NCBI GenBank assembly: GCA_900466475.1
Contig: UBMI01000003.1
Span: forward strand, 124,001 to 188,000
Origin: Hyphomicrobiales bacterium
GTDB taxonomy: Bacteria > Pseudomonadota > Alphaproteobacteria > Rhizobiales > Rhizobiaceae
DNA: 64,000 nucleotides
Reading direction: 5' to 3'
Shown: positions 38,348 to 47,149 of the stretch, one piece after another
How the letters are laid out: each line of letters begins with the position of its first letter
Numbering within the stretch: the stretch's first letter is position 1
Position numbers and translations under genes: made by a program
The notes under the pieces: generated by a model
Told to the model about the DNA's origin: nothing
The model's input: the letters and a program-made list of their open reading frames with translations, nothing else
Database searches by the model: none

Positions 38348-38671
38348 ATGAGCCTTGGCCAGAAGTGTCCCGTCGAGACCACCGTCGATGTGACGGGCGG
38401 CAAGTGGAAGCCGATGATCATTTACCGGCTGCTGGACGGGCCGCGCCGGTTTGGCGAACTGCGCCGCCTGGTTGGCGATCCGAGCCAGCGATCTCTGACG
38501 ATGCAGCTCCGGGAGCTTGAGGCCGACGGGATTGTTTTCCGTGAAGTCTTCGCTGAAGTCCCGCCGCGCGTGGAGTATTCGCTTACACCGTTCGGCCAGA
38601 CACTCGCGCCCGTGTTGATGGCCATGCGCGACTGGGGCGTCGCGTTTCAGGAGCGTCGGCTCTCCGCATGA
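38348..38671 (+). CDS. HxlR-family regulator
   Basis: 107 residues. It starts MSLGQKCPVETTVDVTGGKWKPMIIYRLL with the conserved Cys (Cys7) used for redox or electrophile sensing in HypR/QorR-type HxlR proteins. The wing is RVEYSLTPFGQTL. It is adjacent and divergent to a quinone reductase, the classic QorR-qorA layout. It probably represses that gene until the Cys is oxidised. Confidence 0.87.
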   Translation: MSLGQKCPVETTVDVTGGKWKPMIIYRLLDGPRRFGELRRLVGDPSQRSLTMQLRELEADGIVFREVFAEVPPRVEYSLTPFGQTLAPVLMAMRDWGVAFQERRLSA

Positions 38672-38673
38672 GG

Positions 38674-39564
38674 TTAGGACGCATCCCGTGCGGCGCTCGC
38701 CGAGAACCGTGCGACAAAGAAATCGATCAGCACCCTGACCTTTCGGGACACGTGCGATCCCGGCGGCCGCACAATATAGACGCCGATCTCCGGCAGGCTG
38801 TATTCCGCCATGATCGGCACTAGCGCGCCCGCAGTCACGTAGCTTTGCGCGATCACGACAGGAAGGGCCGCAACGCCCAGCCCGGCCGCCGTCCCTTCGG
38901 CGATCCCCACGGCGCTGTCCGCCTTGAACCTTCCCTGCCCGTTGACGACGACCGTTCGGCTGCCGTCTGATACCTTCCAGCTTTCAGTCCCTTGCAGGAT
39001 GGCCTGGTGTTCAAGCAGGTCCGAGGGCTTTTTCGGGATGCCGTGGGCACTCAGGTAGTCTGGATTGGCGAACAATCCGGCCGCAAAGGCACCGATCTTG
39101 CGTGCGGTCAAATTTGAATCCTGAAGATAGCCGACCCGTATCCCGCAATCGAACCCTTCTGCCACCAGATCAACGTACCGGTCGCTGTAATGCGCGTGAA
39201 GCTGCAGGAGCGGATGGAGGCGGGCAAGCTCGGCCAGCGCCGGCGCGAAATGTCCGGGACCGAAGGATGAAGGAACCGCCACGCGCAATCGTCCCCGCAA
39301 CTCCCCGGTCGGCAGCATTTCCTCGCGCGCCACGTCCATTTCCAGGCACATGCGGGCAGCATGCTCGCGGAAGGAAACACCGGCTTCCGTGAGTGATGCG
39401 CCTCTCGTCGTGCGCGCCAGAAGCTGAACGCCAAGTTCGCTCTCGAGGCGCACAAGCCGGCGGCTGACGATCGACTTCGGCAGTCCGAGACGCCGGGCCG
39501 CGACGGTAATCCCGCCGCCGTCTGCGACCTCGACGAAGGTCTGCATATCCTCGAAGCTGATCAT
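38674..39564 (-). CDS. LysR-family regulator
   Basis: Start set at 39564 (MISFEDMQTFVEVADGGGITVAARRLGLPKSIVSRR), in preference to 39600. About 296 residues, with a standard HTH and effector domain (YSDRYVDLVAEGFDCGIRVG). It converges on the HxlR gene with only 2 bp between the stop codons and diverges from the isochorismatase-pirin operon, which it may regulate. Confidence 0.86.
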   Translation of the reverse strand: MISFEDMQTFVEVADGGGITVAARRLGLPKSIVSRRLVRLESELGVQLLARTTRGASLTEAGVSFREHAARMCLEMDVAREEMLPTGELRGRLRVAVPSSFGPGHFAPALAELARLHPLLQLHAHYSDRYVDLVAEGFDCGIRVGYLQDSNLTARKIGAFAAGLFANPDYLSAHGIPKKPSDLLEHQAILQGTESWKVSDGSRTVVVNGQGRFKADSAVGIAEGTAAGLGVAALPVVIAQSYVTAGALVPIMAEYSLPEIGVYIVRPPGSHVSRKVRVLIDFFVARFSASAARDAS

Positions 39565-39703
39565 TTTGCGTTCCATTTTCCGTTCTACAGAGTGGCTCAA
39601 TATAGAGCTACCGTACCATTCATCGCAACGCTAAATTCCAGTCATCGAGCGGATCAAAACGAACTTTACCAACTCGCCGCCGACAAGGAAAAGGAACACG
39701 ACA

Positions 39704-40279
39704 ATGCACAGCCAAGCATTCACCCCGGAAAATTCCGCCATGCTGCTGATCGACCATCAGATCGGCACGATGGCCTGGACGCACTCGCACGACATAAACC
39801 TGGTCAAGCAGAACGCGCTGAAGCTCGCCCGCATCGCCAAGGCTGCCAACATCCCGACCATCCTGACATCAAGCATGGAAGACCAGATCCAGGGGCCGCT
39901 GCTGCCCGAACTCAAGGAAATCCTCCCCGAAGCCTTCGAGGCCCGTATCAAGCGCCCCGGCATCGTCAACGCAATGCCCCACGACGGCTTCAACCAGGCG
40001 GTCAAGGCAACCGGCCGCAAGAAGCTGTTCGTCGCCGGCGTGACAACGGAAATCTGCGTCACCTTCCCGGTCCTGCAGATGCTCGACGAAGGCTACGAGG
40101 TGCAGGTCTCGGCTGACGCTTCCGCCTCCTACACGAAGTACGGCGACGACCTTGCTCTGCGCCGCATGGAAAAGGCGGGAGCGGTCATCACCACCGTCGA
40201 CCAGATCATCTCCGAGCTTGCCGTCGACTGGACGAGCCCGCTCGGGCAGAAGCTGGTGGGCATCCTCAACTATCATTGA
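39704..40279 (+). CDS. Isochorismatase-family hydrolase (YcaC-like)
   Basis: 191 residues. Asp17 (MLLIDHQIG) and nucleophile Cys118 (TTEICVTF) are present. Similar to YcaC-type hydrolases of unknown substrate, which are often in stress or electrophile operons. SD AAGGAA. A pirin-like gene follows 66 bp later. The two probably form an operon under the divergent LysR. Confidence 0.87.
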   Translation: MHSQAFTPENSAMLLIDHQIGTMAWTHSHDINLVKQNALKLARIAKAANIPTILTSSMEDQIQGPLLPELKEILPEAFEARIKRPGIVNAMPHDGFNQAVKATGRKKLFVAGVTTEICVTFPVLQMLDEGYEVQVSADASASYTKYGDDLALRRMEKAGAVITTVDQIISELAVDWTSPLGQKLVGILNYH

Positions 40280-40344
40280 CCGCGCATTGGTCCCGTTCGG
40301 CGCGGGCCTTGGAGCCCGCGCCCAAAATGGAAGGAAACACTTCA

Positions 40345-41094
40345 ATGACGATCACCAAGATCTCCGCAGGCCGGATGCGCGGGAACTTCGTTCAAAGTTT
40401 CGGCGTCGAAATCCTTTATCCCGGTCTCACCCTGACGGCCGATGATAGCGGGATCGGTCCGATCGGCAGGATCGATCGCGCCCAGGTGCAACCCGGTCAC
40501 CTCATCGGCATGCACCCCCACAAGGACGACGAGATCCTGACCTATATACGCGGCGGCGAGATGCTTCACCGCGATACCGTCGGAAACGAGAAGACGCTCG
40601 ACAAAACGCATTTCATGATGATGAATGCAGGCCACACCTTCCAGCACGAAGAACTGATGCTCGGGAACAGTCCGGTTCGAGCGCTACAGATCTTCCTGCG
40701 GCCCAACGCTCCCGATCTTGAGCCGATGGTGCAGTTTCATGATTTCGTTGACGAAAGCCGTGACAACGAGTGGCGATTGATTGCCGGGCCACAGGAGGCG
40801 CCGCTGACCGTGCGATCCGACGTCAGTGTCTTCGATGCGCGCATCACGAGGGGCTTCCGGCTACGCTTGCCTGCCGCGGCCGATTCCGGGACGGCTTTTT
40901 TGCTCTATGTCTTCGACGGGGCGATAGATTTCGGCGACGTCACGATCACAACCGGCGAGAGCGCGTTTACTCGCTCATTTGATCACCAGCTCATTGCCAG
41001 TGCGGGCTCAGACGTCGTTCTATTCGCGTTCGACCCTGAAGCCGAGGTATTTCGTGGCGGCATGTTCAGCGGCAAAAAGATACGCATCGGTTGA
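40345..41094 (+). CDS. Pirin-family bicupin protein
   Basis: 249 residues from ATG 40345 (SD AAGGAA). The N-terminal cupin has HPHKDDEILTYIRGGEMLHRDTVGN and QHEE, metal-binding residues like those of YhhW/pirin proteins with quercetinase activity. It pairs with the isochorismatase-like hydrolase, a combination that suggests detoxification of phenolics or quinones (inference). Confidence 0.85.
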   Translation: MTITKISAGRMRGNFVQSFGVEILYPGLTLTADDSGIGPIGRIDRAQVQPGHLIGMHPHKDDEILTYIRGGEMLHRDTVGNEKTLDKTHFMMMNAGHTFQHEELMLGNSPVRALQIFLRPNAPDLEPMVQFHDFVDESRDNEWRLIAGPQEAPLTVRSDVSVFDARITRGFRLRLPAAADSGTAFLLYVFDGAIDFGDVTITTGESAFTRSFDHQLIASAGSDVVLFAFDPEAEVFRGGMFSGKKIRIG

Positions 41095-41237
41095 ACGGGA
41101 GATGCCACATTTAGGACCGTGGCGTGGAGGTGTGAACGTTATGTTCCTCCTCGCCTTGAAAGGAACCCACAACATAGTCGGCAGCTATCAGCTGCCTGCT
41201 CATCTGCCATGCATTGATCTTCCTGCTGCGGGGAGCC

Positions 41238-42152
41238 TCAATTCCAACGCGGCGGTGTTCCGACATGATTCTTGAGCGCCTCGGTGAATGCTTTGATCTT
41301 CGCAGATGGCACCTGAAGCGCACGAAGAAGATAGATCCCGGAAGGCCGTTCATTCCATGCTTCGCCCAATAGTGAAAGGCGGACGAGATCACCCGTCTGG
41401 ACGGACGGCCCCGAGACCCAGCTCGGTAGGAACGCCACCCCCATCCCGGCGATCGCAGCGCCGTTCAGCGCTTCAAAATCGTCAGACCGGAATACAACGC
41501 GCTCGCACGCCTCCCCTGTTGGCACGCCGAGAATATTCGACCAACCGAGAAGATCGTTGCCGTGCAGCTTATCGAGGACACGATGTTGGCGAAGCGCATC
41601 TGCACTTTCCGGCACGCCGTAGTGCTCAAGATAGGCGGGGCTCGCCACGATGATGTGATCGTGAGGCGCCAGCCTGGTTGCAATCAACGTGCTGTCCTGA
41701 AGCTCGCCCATCCTTACCACCAGATCGAGCCGCTCTGCGACCGGGTCGGCCAATCGCTCGGTGAGATCCAGTTCGACGTGCAGGCTTGGATATTCCCGCG
41801 CGAGAGATGCCAGGACGGGGATGACGTAGCGCTTTCCGAATGTCGGGAAACAGGCGATCCGCAGCATGCCACTGACCGCGCCATCGAAAGCGGCAACCTC
41901 GGCATGGGTATCGGCGAGATCGTCAAGCAAGCGCTGGGCGCGTTCAAAAAGGTGACGTCCCGCATCCGTCAAAGACAGCGCCCGTGTCGAGCGAACAAGG
42001 AGAGCAACGCCCAGGTCTTGTTCCAGCGCATCAATCTGTCGAACGACAGCCGAGGGCGTAACGGCCCGGCGCCGAGACGCTGCCGAGAAGCTCCCCGTGC
42101 GGACGACATCGACGTAAACCGCGAGATGTTCGGCGAAGCGTGGGTCCCTCAT
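41238..42152 (-). CDS. LysR-family regulator
   Basis: 304 residues. It starts MRDPRFAEHLAVYVDVVRTGSFSAASRRRAVTPSAVVRQ, a standard LysR HTH, followed by an effector domain (YPSLHVELDLTERLADPVAERLDLVVRMG). It is divergent from the two genes at 42269-43804 with 116 bp between starts, so it probably controls a quinone-type oxidoreductase operon. Confidence 0.86.
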   Translation of the reverse strand: MRDPRFAEHLAVYVDVVRTGSFSAASRRRAVTPSAVVRQIDALEQDLGVALLVRSTRALSLTDAGRHLFERAQRLLDDLADTHAEVAAFDGAVSGMLRIACFPTFGKRYVIPVLASLAREYPSLHVELDLTERLADPVAERLDLVVRMGELQDSTLIATRLAPHDHIIVASPAYLEHYGVPESADALRQHRVLDKLHGNDLLGWSNILGVPTGEACERVVFRSDDFEALNGAAIAGMGVAFLPSWVSGPSVQTGDLVRLSLLGEAWNERPSGIYLLRALQVPSAKIKAFTEALKNHVGTPPRWN

Positions 42153-42268
42153 CTTTGCCTACGACGCAAAACCGTTTCGACCATTCAGTTTGTTATCATC
42201 TGCAGGCATTCGGGGCACTTTCCTTCTCGTCAACGGGCGGTCGCCCAACAAACAGAAGGAACACTACG

Positions 42269-42805
42269 ATGGTCAAGGTCCTCGATACAATTCTCTCTCA
42301 GTCCGCCTATTCCGCGGAGATCGACGTTCCCCTTGAAAAAATCGACATAGCGGACTGGCTCTTCAACCTGCCAGAGGCCGAATATCTTCGCTGCTGTCCG
42401 CCCGATCATATCGCCGCCGGCGTCACCTGGACCGATGACGGACGCCGGATGTCGATCAATGTCGAGCAGATCGGTTCGGGCCTGGTCGTGCAGCACTATG
42501 TGGCCGAAGTCGCCGAGCCGGCCTATTGCCGCATGAACTCCATCTCGGACGTGTTCACGGCCAATGGGCGGACCCAGGTCAATGTCGTCTGGGAATTGAT
42601 GGCCGAGAAGATCGACGACGGCAGGACGCGCTACACCAACAAGGTCACAGCCCATCCGACGGATGCGTTCATGCGCTTCATCGAAGAGCACGGTGTCAGT
42701 TACGAAGAGGCCGCGGCAGCCCGTCAGTCCGCCGGCGGCGACCACAACAGCCGCGAGACGCCGCTGTTTGCTGCCAGCATCGCCCGTCGGGCACTGTCTA
42801 AGTAA
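42269..42805 (+). CDS. Conserved-looking hypothetical protein linked to a quinone oxidoreductase
   Basis: 178 residues from ATG 42269 (SD AGAAGGAA). Pattern of alternating beta strands with conserved WLFNLPEAEYLRCCPPDHIAAGVTW and VNVVWELMAEKI resembles a START/SRPBCC-like or lipocalin-like fold, but I do not recognise the family. It is cotranscribed with the downstream oxidoreductase (12 bp gap). Confidence 0.7.
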   Translation: MVKVLDTILSQSAYSAEIDVPLEKIDIADWLFNLPEAEYLRCCPPDHIAAGVTWTDDGRRMSINVEQIGSGLVVQHYVAEVAEPAYCRMNSISDVFTANGRTQVNVVWELMAEKIDDGRTRYTNKVTAHPTDAFMRFIEEHGVSYEEAAAARQSAGGDHNSRETPLFAASIARRALSK

Positions 42806-42817
42806 GGAGCCGTTGCG

Positions 42818-43804
42818 ATGAAAGCGATCATATTCGATGACTTCGGAAGCGCGGATGTCCTGCGGCTTGGCGAAGCTCCCATGCCCAACGTCCGCCCCGA
42901 CGACCTTCTGGTCAAGGTCATGGCGGCTGGCGTCAACCGAGCCGACCTCCTTCAACGGGAGGGTGTCTACGGTTCGCAGAGCTACGGCGACAGCACCATC
43001 CTCGGGCTTGAGGTCGCTGGAGACGTCGTTGACATAGGGGATGCAGTGACCGGCTTTGCCGTCGGAGACCGTGTCATGGGCATTGTCGGGGGCGGCGCCT
43101 ATGCGCAATATGCGCGCCTGGACTACGGGATGGCCGCTGCCATCCCGGCCGGCATGTCCTTCACCGACGCAGCCGCGATCATGGAAAGTTTCGTCACGGC
43201 CTGGGAGGCGCTTTCAAATCTCGGGAGGGTCGCAAAAGGTGAGACGGTCCTCGTCCACGCTGCGGCAGGCGGAATCGGATCGGCTGCCGTCAAGCTCGCC
43301 AAGGCAGCAGGAACGACTGTGCTGGCCACGGCATCTGCGAACAACATCGAAAACGTGCTCTCACTCGGCGCGGATGCGGTCTTCGATTACAGGCAGGCCG
43401 ACTTCGAGGCGGAGATCGTCGATACGACCGCCTCTCGCGGTGTCGATCTGATCATCGACTTTGTCGGTGGGTCCTACCTCGCCCGCAACATTCGTGGTCT
43501 TGCGCCTGGTGGCCGGCTTGTCCAGGTCGGCCTGCTCGGCCGCGATAACAACGCCATCATTCCCCTCGACATCGTTCTTCACAACCACCTGCAATTGATG
43601 GGCACGGTGATGAAATCAAGGTCGCGGTCAGAAAAACGAGCGATGATCGGGCGGTTCAGGGAACAGGTACTCCCGAGGGTTAGGCGCGAGCTGAAGCCGG
43701 TCATTGGAGCGACGTATTCGCTTGCGGCTGTATCGGATGCACATCGCCGGATGGAGGCCGGCGGGTTGTTCGGCAAGGTCGTTCTAACGGGTTTTCATGA
43801 ATGA
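42818..43804 (+). CDS. Quinone oxidoreductase of the MDR family (PIG3-like)
   Basis: 328 residues. GVNRADLLQREGVYG, LGLEVAGDVVDIGDAV and VLVHAAAGGIGSAAVKLAKAAG form the substrate and NADPH sites of TP53I3/PIG3-type quinone oxidoreductases. No zinc ligands. Second gene of an operon facing a divergent LysR. It probably reduces quinones or other electrophilic enones. Confidence 0.88.
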   Translation: MKAIIFDDFGSADVLRLGEAPMPNVRPDDLLVKVMAAGVNRADLLQREGVYGSQSYGDSTILGLEVAGDVVDIGDAVTGFAVGDRVMGIVGGGAYAQYARLDYGMAAAIPAGMSFTDAAAIMESFVTAWEALSNLGRVAKGETVLVHAAAGGIGSAAVKLAKAAGTTVLATASANNIENVLSLGADAVFDYRQADFEAEIVDTTASRGVDLIIDFVGGSYLARNIRGLAPGGRLVQVGLLGRDNNAIIPLDIVLHNHLQLMGTVMKSRSRSEKRAMIGRFREQVLPRVRRELKPVIGATYSLAAVSDAHRRMEAGGLFGKVVLTGFHE

Positions 43805-44120
43805 CGCGGGTATAGGGTATGGTCGACTACGCCTTGAAGGGATGTGAACCTGGGACCCGTCGGTCAATGGAAGCTAAAATATTGAAATGATAAGACAATG
43901 TGACTGTCCGCCCTTGCTGGCGTCTCGTGTGAAATCGCTGTGGGTAAATTTTCGTTCGCTCGACCGACAACGACTTGCCTAGCATTCAACGTGAGGCCCT
44001 ACATGCGGGAAGGTGTGCCAGCCACGCAAGGCTATCTAGTGCTTATCGGAACTGATATGGTTTATGGTAGACCAACGCATGCCTATCTTGAGGGAAAACA
44101 TCGGCCGCGGGAGAAACCCA
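43805..44120. other. Intergenic region upstream of the antitoxin
   Basis: 316 bp, no supported gene. A 65-codon frame at 43940-44137 lacks family character. The TA promoter must lie near its right end (GAGAAACCC just before the ATG serves as a weak SD). A short tRNA-like string near 43840-43860 does not fold as a tRNA. Confidence 0.4.
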
Positions 44121-44363
44121 ATGGCAGTCAGCGTTAAAGTAGCAGAGGCAAAAACCCATCTTTCCGAGCTACTCGCACAGGTCGAAGCGGGTGAAGAGGT
44201 CATCATTTCCCGGGGCAACACACCCATAGCACGGCTCTCTCGCATCCGACGAGAAACCGACGTCGACGCGGTGATCAGCGAGATCAAGGCTCAACGTGCG
44301 GGCTTGCCGTTCACCACTCAAGAGGAAATCCGCGCCTGGCGTGACGAAGGTCGTCGCTACTGA
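44121..44363 (+). CDS. Type II antitoxin, Phd/YefM family
   Basis: 80 residues: MAVSVKVAEAKTHLSELLAQV...EEVIISRGNTPIARL is the standard Phd/YefM DNA-binding and dimerisation fold; the C-terminal helix EEIRAWRDEGRRY would wrap the toxin. The stop overlaps the toxin start as TGATG. The reading frame is intact although its partner toxin is reduced to a stub. Confidence 0.88.
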   Translation: MAVSVKVAEAKTHLSELLAQVEAGEEVIISRGNTPIARLSRIRRETDVDAVISEIKAQRAGLPFTTQEEIRAWRDEGRRY

Positions 44364-44413
44364 TGCCATTCATACTCGATGCATCCGTTGCCGCGGCATG
44401 GTTTCTGCAGTGG
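44363..44413 (+). pseudogene. VapC (PIN-domain) toxin stub
   Basis: ATG overlapping the antitoxin stop, then MPFILDASVAAAWFL, which is the first beta strand of a PIN-domain RNase including its first catalytic Asp. The rest of the ~130-residue toxin is absent: the frame runs directly into a tyrosine recombinase sequence. The join lies around 44408-44461. The toxin is therefore inactive. Confidence 0.75.
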
Positions 44414-44461
44414 CGAGCGCGGCGCGCAACGAGGGAATTGTCCTTCTGGGTCCGCTGGAAA

Positions 44462-45615
44462 ATGATCACTAAGCCCGAAGGCAGAGATAAGACCGACGTT
44501 GCGCATCGCGCCGAAGACCTCGATAGCATTGCCGCTGTCCTGCCAATCGAGCGCCGTGACGAGCTCGCCGAGCTGCTGACCGACCAGGACGTCGAAACCC
44601 TGCGGCATCTGGTCAACAAGGGCACGGGCGATAATACGCTGCGGGCTCTGACCTCCGACTTGCCTATCTGCAGGCCTGGTCGCTTTCCGCCACCGGCTCT
44701 TCCCTGCCCTGGCCCGCGCCAGAGGCGCTGCTCCTGAAATTCGTCGCCCATCATCTGTGGGACCCGAAAAAGCGAGACACCGATCCGCACCACGGCATGC
44801 CAGCCAATGTCCAACAAGGGCTTCGCGACCGGGGCTTTCTCAGATCGACCGGTCCGCATGCACCCGATACCGTTCGCCGGCGTCTCGCCAGTTGGTCGAC
44901 GCTGACGAAATGGCGTGGTCTGACCGGTGCCTTCGCCTCCCCTGCCCTGAAATCGGCCATTCGTCTCGCCGTGCGCGCCGTGCCGCGGGCGCGAAAGCGC
45001 AAGAGCGCCAAGGCAATCACCGGTAACGTGCTGGCGAAGTTGCTGGCGACCTGCGGTGGCGGCGACCTGCGCGACGTCCGCGACCGCGCCATCCTGATGG
45101 TCGCCTTCGCCTCCGGCGGCTGCCGGCGCAGCGAAGTCGCCAGCCTGCGCAAGGAGCAGCTGACAATCGAGCCGCCGGTAACAGCCGAGGACGGAAGCCC
45201 CCTCCCCTCGCTCTCCATCCGTCTTGGCCGGACGAAGAATTCCGGCGCCAGCCAGGACGAGGTCGTCTATCTGACCGGCCGGCCGGTGGAGGCATTGAAC
45301 GCCTGGCTGACCGCCGCCAAGATCGACAGCGGCAGCGTGTTTCGGGCGATCGACCGCTGGGGCAATGTGTCCCGCCGAACGCTTGATCCGAAGGCGGTCG
45401 ATGACATCGTCAAGCGGCGGGTGGCGATGGCTGGGCTCGAGGCGGGGGAGTTTTCGGCGCATGGATTGCGCTCTGGCTATCTGACGGAGGCAGCCAATCG
45501 CGGCATCCCGCTCCCCGAAGCAATGGAGCAGTCTCGCCATCGATCCGTCCAGCAGGCGTCGAGCTACTACAACAGTGCGACGACGCGGAGGGGCCGGGCT
45601 GCCCGCATGCTATAA
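44462..45615 (+). pseudogene. Tyrosine recombinase/integrase, one frameshift
   Basis: ATG at 44462 (MITKPEGRDKTDVAHRAEDL) or readthrough from the toxin stub gives the N-terminal DNA-binding part (ELLTDQDVETLRHLVNKG). One G appears lost near 44660 (ACTTG for ACTTGG), after which frame 1 continues AYLQAWSLSATG to the end. The catalytic domain is intact: Arg in GGCRRSEVASL, Lys in GRTKNSG, HGLRSGYL, SRHRS and Tyr in SSYYN. One base would restore it. A relic of the same family is at 57730. Confidence 0.8.
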
Positions 45616-45682
45616 ACGTCCCACTCGGCTGCGTTCTGTGTCAGAGCGGTGAACGCTCAAGCCAGAAACGTTGTTCAATGTC

Positions 45683-46159
45683 TCAGGATCCTGCTTCCAT
45701 CGATCGTCTGAGCAGCGCTCGCAGGGCCTCATGTTCAGGCCCAATGGGTTTTAGATTAAGGAAGGCGTCGACGGATCTGCGTGTCTCGGTCCCGCCCGAC
45801 GCCAGATTGGCGCGATGCAGGACGAAGGCGGCGTCGCCCTTGCTCTGGCAGCACAGAAACCAGCGGTCGCCGTTGGAGCTCACGGCGAATTCCATCTGCT
45901 CTTCCGTATCGAACCCCTCCCGCGTACGGTTCATCTCGTTCTGGGAACTTGCCTGCTCGCCCCCCGCTTGCGCGTCGCCTGTGCTCGTAGACGCGGGATA
46001 ATCCTCGGGAGCGATCATGCCGGCCCGGATCTGCTCGATGAGAGTGGTCTCCGCCGCGTGGTCCGCTCCCGCCTCGGGCTTCAGGTCAAGCGTTGCATAG
46101 TCCGCTCTCTTAAGAAGCCTGCGCAAAAGAGACTGCTTCATGCCGGTTATGTTCACCAC
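45683..46159 (-). CDS. Hypothetical protein, translationally coupled
   Basis: About 150 residues; GTG starts at 46159 or 46156, or ATG at 46141 (MKQSLLRRLLKRADYATLD). Acidic, soluble, rich in Ala/Glu/Asp. Not recognised. The tail includes DRWFLCCQSKGDAAFVLHRAN and a helical end. The start overlaps the stop of the 38-residue membrane peptide gene, so the two are coupled. Confidence 0.6.
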   Translation of the reverse strand: MVNITGMKQSLLRRLLKRADYATLDLKPEAGADHAAETTLIEQIRAGMIAPEDYPASTSTGDAQAGGEQASSQNEMNRTREGFDTEEQMEFAVSSNGDRWFLCCQSKGDAAFVLHRANLASGGTETRRSVDAFLNLKPIGPEHEALRALLRRSMEAGS

Positions 46160-46269
46160 ATCCAGCCCTCCGTGATCAAGAATAGAACAAAAACAAAGCT
46201 GATCACGGCGACGATTGTTGAAGCGGCGCTGGAATAGCTTGGCGAAACAGTTTTGTGAGTGGGAGGCAT
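46153..46269 (-). CDS. 38-residue single-span membrane peptide
   Basis: Too short for most gene callers. It has a very strong SD (GGAAGGAGAGG) just before ATG 46269. Product MPPTHKTVSPSYSSAASTIV continues into a hydrophobic span (AVISFVFVLFLITEG) and ends WMW. The stop TGA overlaps the GTG of the next gene. Probably a small inner-membrane protein; function unknown. Confidence 0.65.
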   Translation of the reverse strand: MPPTHKTVSPSYSSAASTIVAVISFVFVLFLITEGWMW

Positions 46270-46332
46270 ATCCTCTCCTTCCGTTAACATGTCGGTCCGA
46301 CTTGCGAGATCATCCCGCTGGCAAGTTCCTCG

Positions 46333-46548
46333 TCACGCTGCCGCGGATAGTGGTGGCTTTCGGCGTCGTGTCGGACGGACCGGTTTCAGCTCGATCGGCC
46401 GGGCTTCGCGCAGCTGGCGCAGGCGCGCGGTTTTGCGGGTCCGGTCAGCCGCTTCCGTTTCAATGATCTGCCGCGCGACGTCACTCGTGGTCGAAGCCTT
46501 GTCTCGCGCGGAAACCTTTTCGGGCTTGAAAAATGCCGGCTTGGTCAT
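46333..46548 (-). CDS. Small basic hypothetical protein
   Basis: 71 residues from ATG 46548 (MTKPAFFKPEKVSARDKASTTSDVARQII), with an upstream ATG at 46554. Lys/Arg rich with helical stretch TEAADRTRKTARLRQLREARP. Proteins with this start are found near cold-shock genes in rhizobia. No enzymatic motif; possibly RNA or ribosome associated, but unproven. A terminator lies between it and the cold-shock gene upstream. Confidence 0.55.
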   Translation of the reverse strand: MTKPAFFKPEKVSARDKASTTSDVARQIIETEAADRTRKTARLRQLREARPIELKPVRPTRRRKPPLSAAA

Positions 46549-46630
46549 GGTCATGATGATCGTCTTTCGGTCTGCGGCTTGGATGTATCCAAGCGGTCGA
46601 CGGTTGATACAGGCCGGAAAAGGCCGACCA

Positions 46631-46660
46631 GAAAACAAAAGGCCGGGCGCTAGCCCGACC
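46631..46660 (-). terminator. Intrinsic terminator downstream of the first cold-shock gene
   Basis: On the minus strand GGTCGGGC-TAGC-GCCCGGCC forms an 8-bp stem (one G-U pair) with a 4-nt loop, followed by TTTTGTTTT. It sits 60 bp after the cold-shock stop, before the small basic protein gene, and resembles the terminator of the second cold-shock gene at 53024. Confidence 0.75.
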
Positions 46661-46682
46661 TTCCACAGTCACTCAGCTCTGC

Positions 46683-46702
46683 TGCCAGTACATCCGTGGT
46701 CA
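46683..46702 (-). promoter_or_regulatory. Identical 20-nt 3' UTR element (copy 1)
   Basis: TGACCACGGATGTACTGGCA on the minus strand, 18 nt after the cold-shock stop and before its terminator. An identical 20-mer follows the second cold-shock gene at 52987-53006. Conservation between otherwise diverged 3' ends suggests a functional RNA site. Confidence 0.6.
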
Positions 46703-46720
46703 GCGCAGCGAATGAAATCC

Positions 46721-46930
46721 CTAAGCTGCCCGAAGATTTTCGGCCGAGCTTTTGCCGGACTTGCGGTCCTGGACAACCTCGTAGGAGATCTTCTGGCCAT
46801 CCGAGAGCGAACGCATTCCGGCGCGCTCGACAGCAGACGCATGCACGAAAACGTCCGTGCTACCGTTGTCAGGCTGGATGAAGCCGAAGCCCTTGGTGGA
46901 GTTGAACCATTTTACAGTACCAGTATTCAT
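46721..46930 (-). CDS. Cold-shock domain protein (CspA family), copy 1
   Basis: 69 residues. Contains both RNP motifs (KGFGFIQP and VFVHASAVE). SD AAAGGA shortly before ATG. The OB-fold protein binds single-stranded RNA or DNA and acts as an RNA chaperone. A leader of about 110 nt lies upstream (46931-47045), as is usual for CspA genes. It is 70% or more identical by eye to the copy at 52762. Confidence 0.92.
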   Translation of the reverse strand: MNTGTVKWFNSTKGFGFIQPDNGSTDVFVHASAVERAGMRSLSDGQKISYEVVQDRKSGKSSAENLRAA

Positions 46931-46984
46931 GACGATTTCCTTTCAGAGCAATCGTTATGGTTCCCGCGATGCCTTGCGGGATAA

Positions 46985-47095
46985 GATCGATGATTTGAGG
47001 AAATCCGGCGGGAGCGAAGCTGCGGCCAACATCACAAGCAATGGTCGATAATCCATATATGGGTACAAGTCAGGATTTTACAAGAGACGCGCCGG
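46985..47095 (-). promoter_or_regulatory. Promoter/leader block shared with the desaturase operon (copy X)
   Basis: On the plus strand it reads GATCGATGATTTG-AGGAAATCCGG, later GGTCGATAATCC followed by ATATATGGGTACAA, then TTACAAGAG. The same elements recur in the same order and spacing (within 3 nt) at 51382-51490. Here the block lies directly upstream of the cold-shock gene and probably includes its promoter and the 5' part of its leader. Confidence 0.6.
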
Positions 47096-47149
47096 ATTAA
47101 ACTCAGCTTCACTGCGGAGAACAATGTTTAGACCTGCGTTCACGCTTCA

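Noticed and set aside
43835..43865. tRNA-like string (GGATGTGAACCTGGGACCCGT)-type motif upstream of the antitoxin, considered as an integrase target
   Set aside because: The T-stem does not pair and the invariant T-loop is broken; no acceptor or anticodon arms are found.
44311..45540. 409-residue minus-strand frame over the recombinase
   Set aside because: Shadow of the recombinase coding strand; contains reversed copies of its codons and no family signature.
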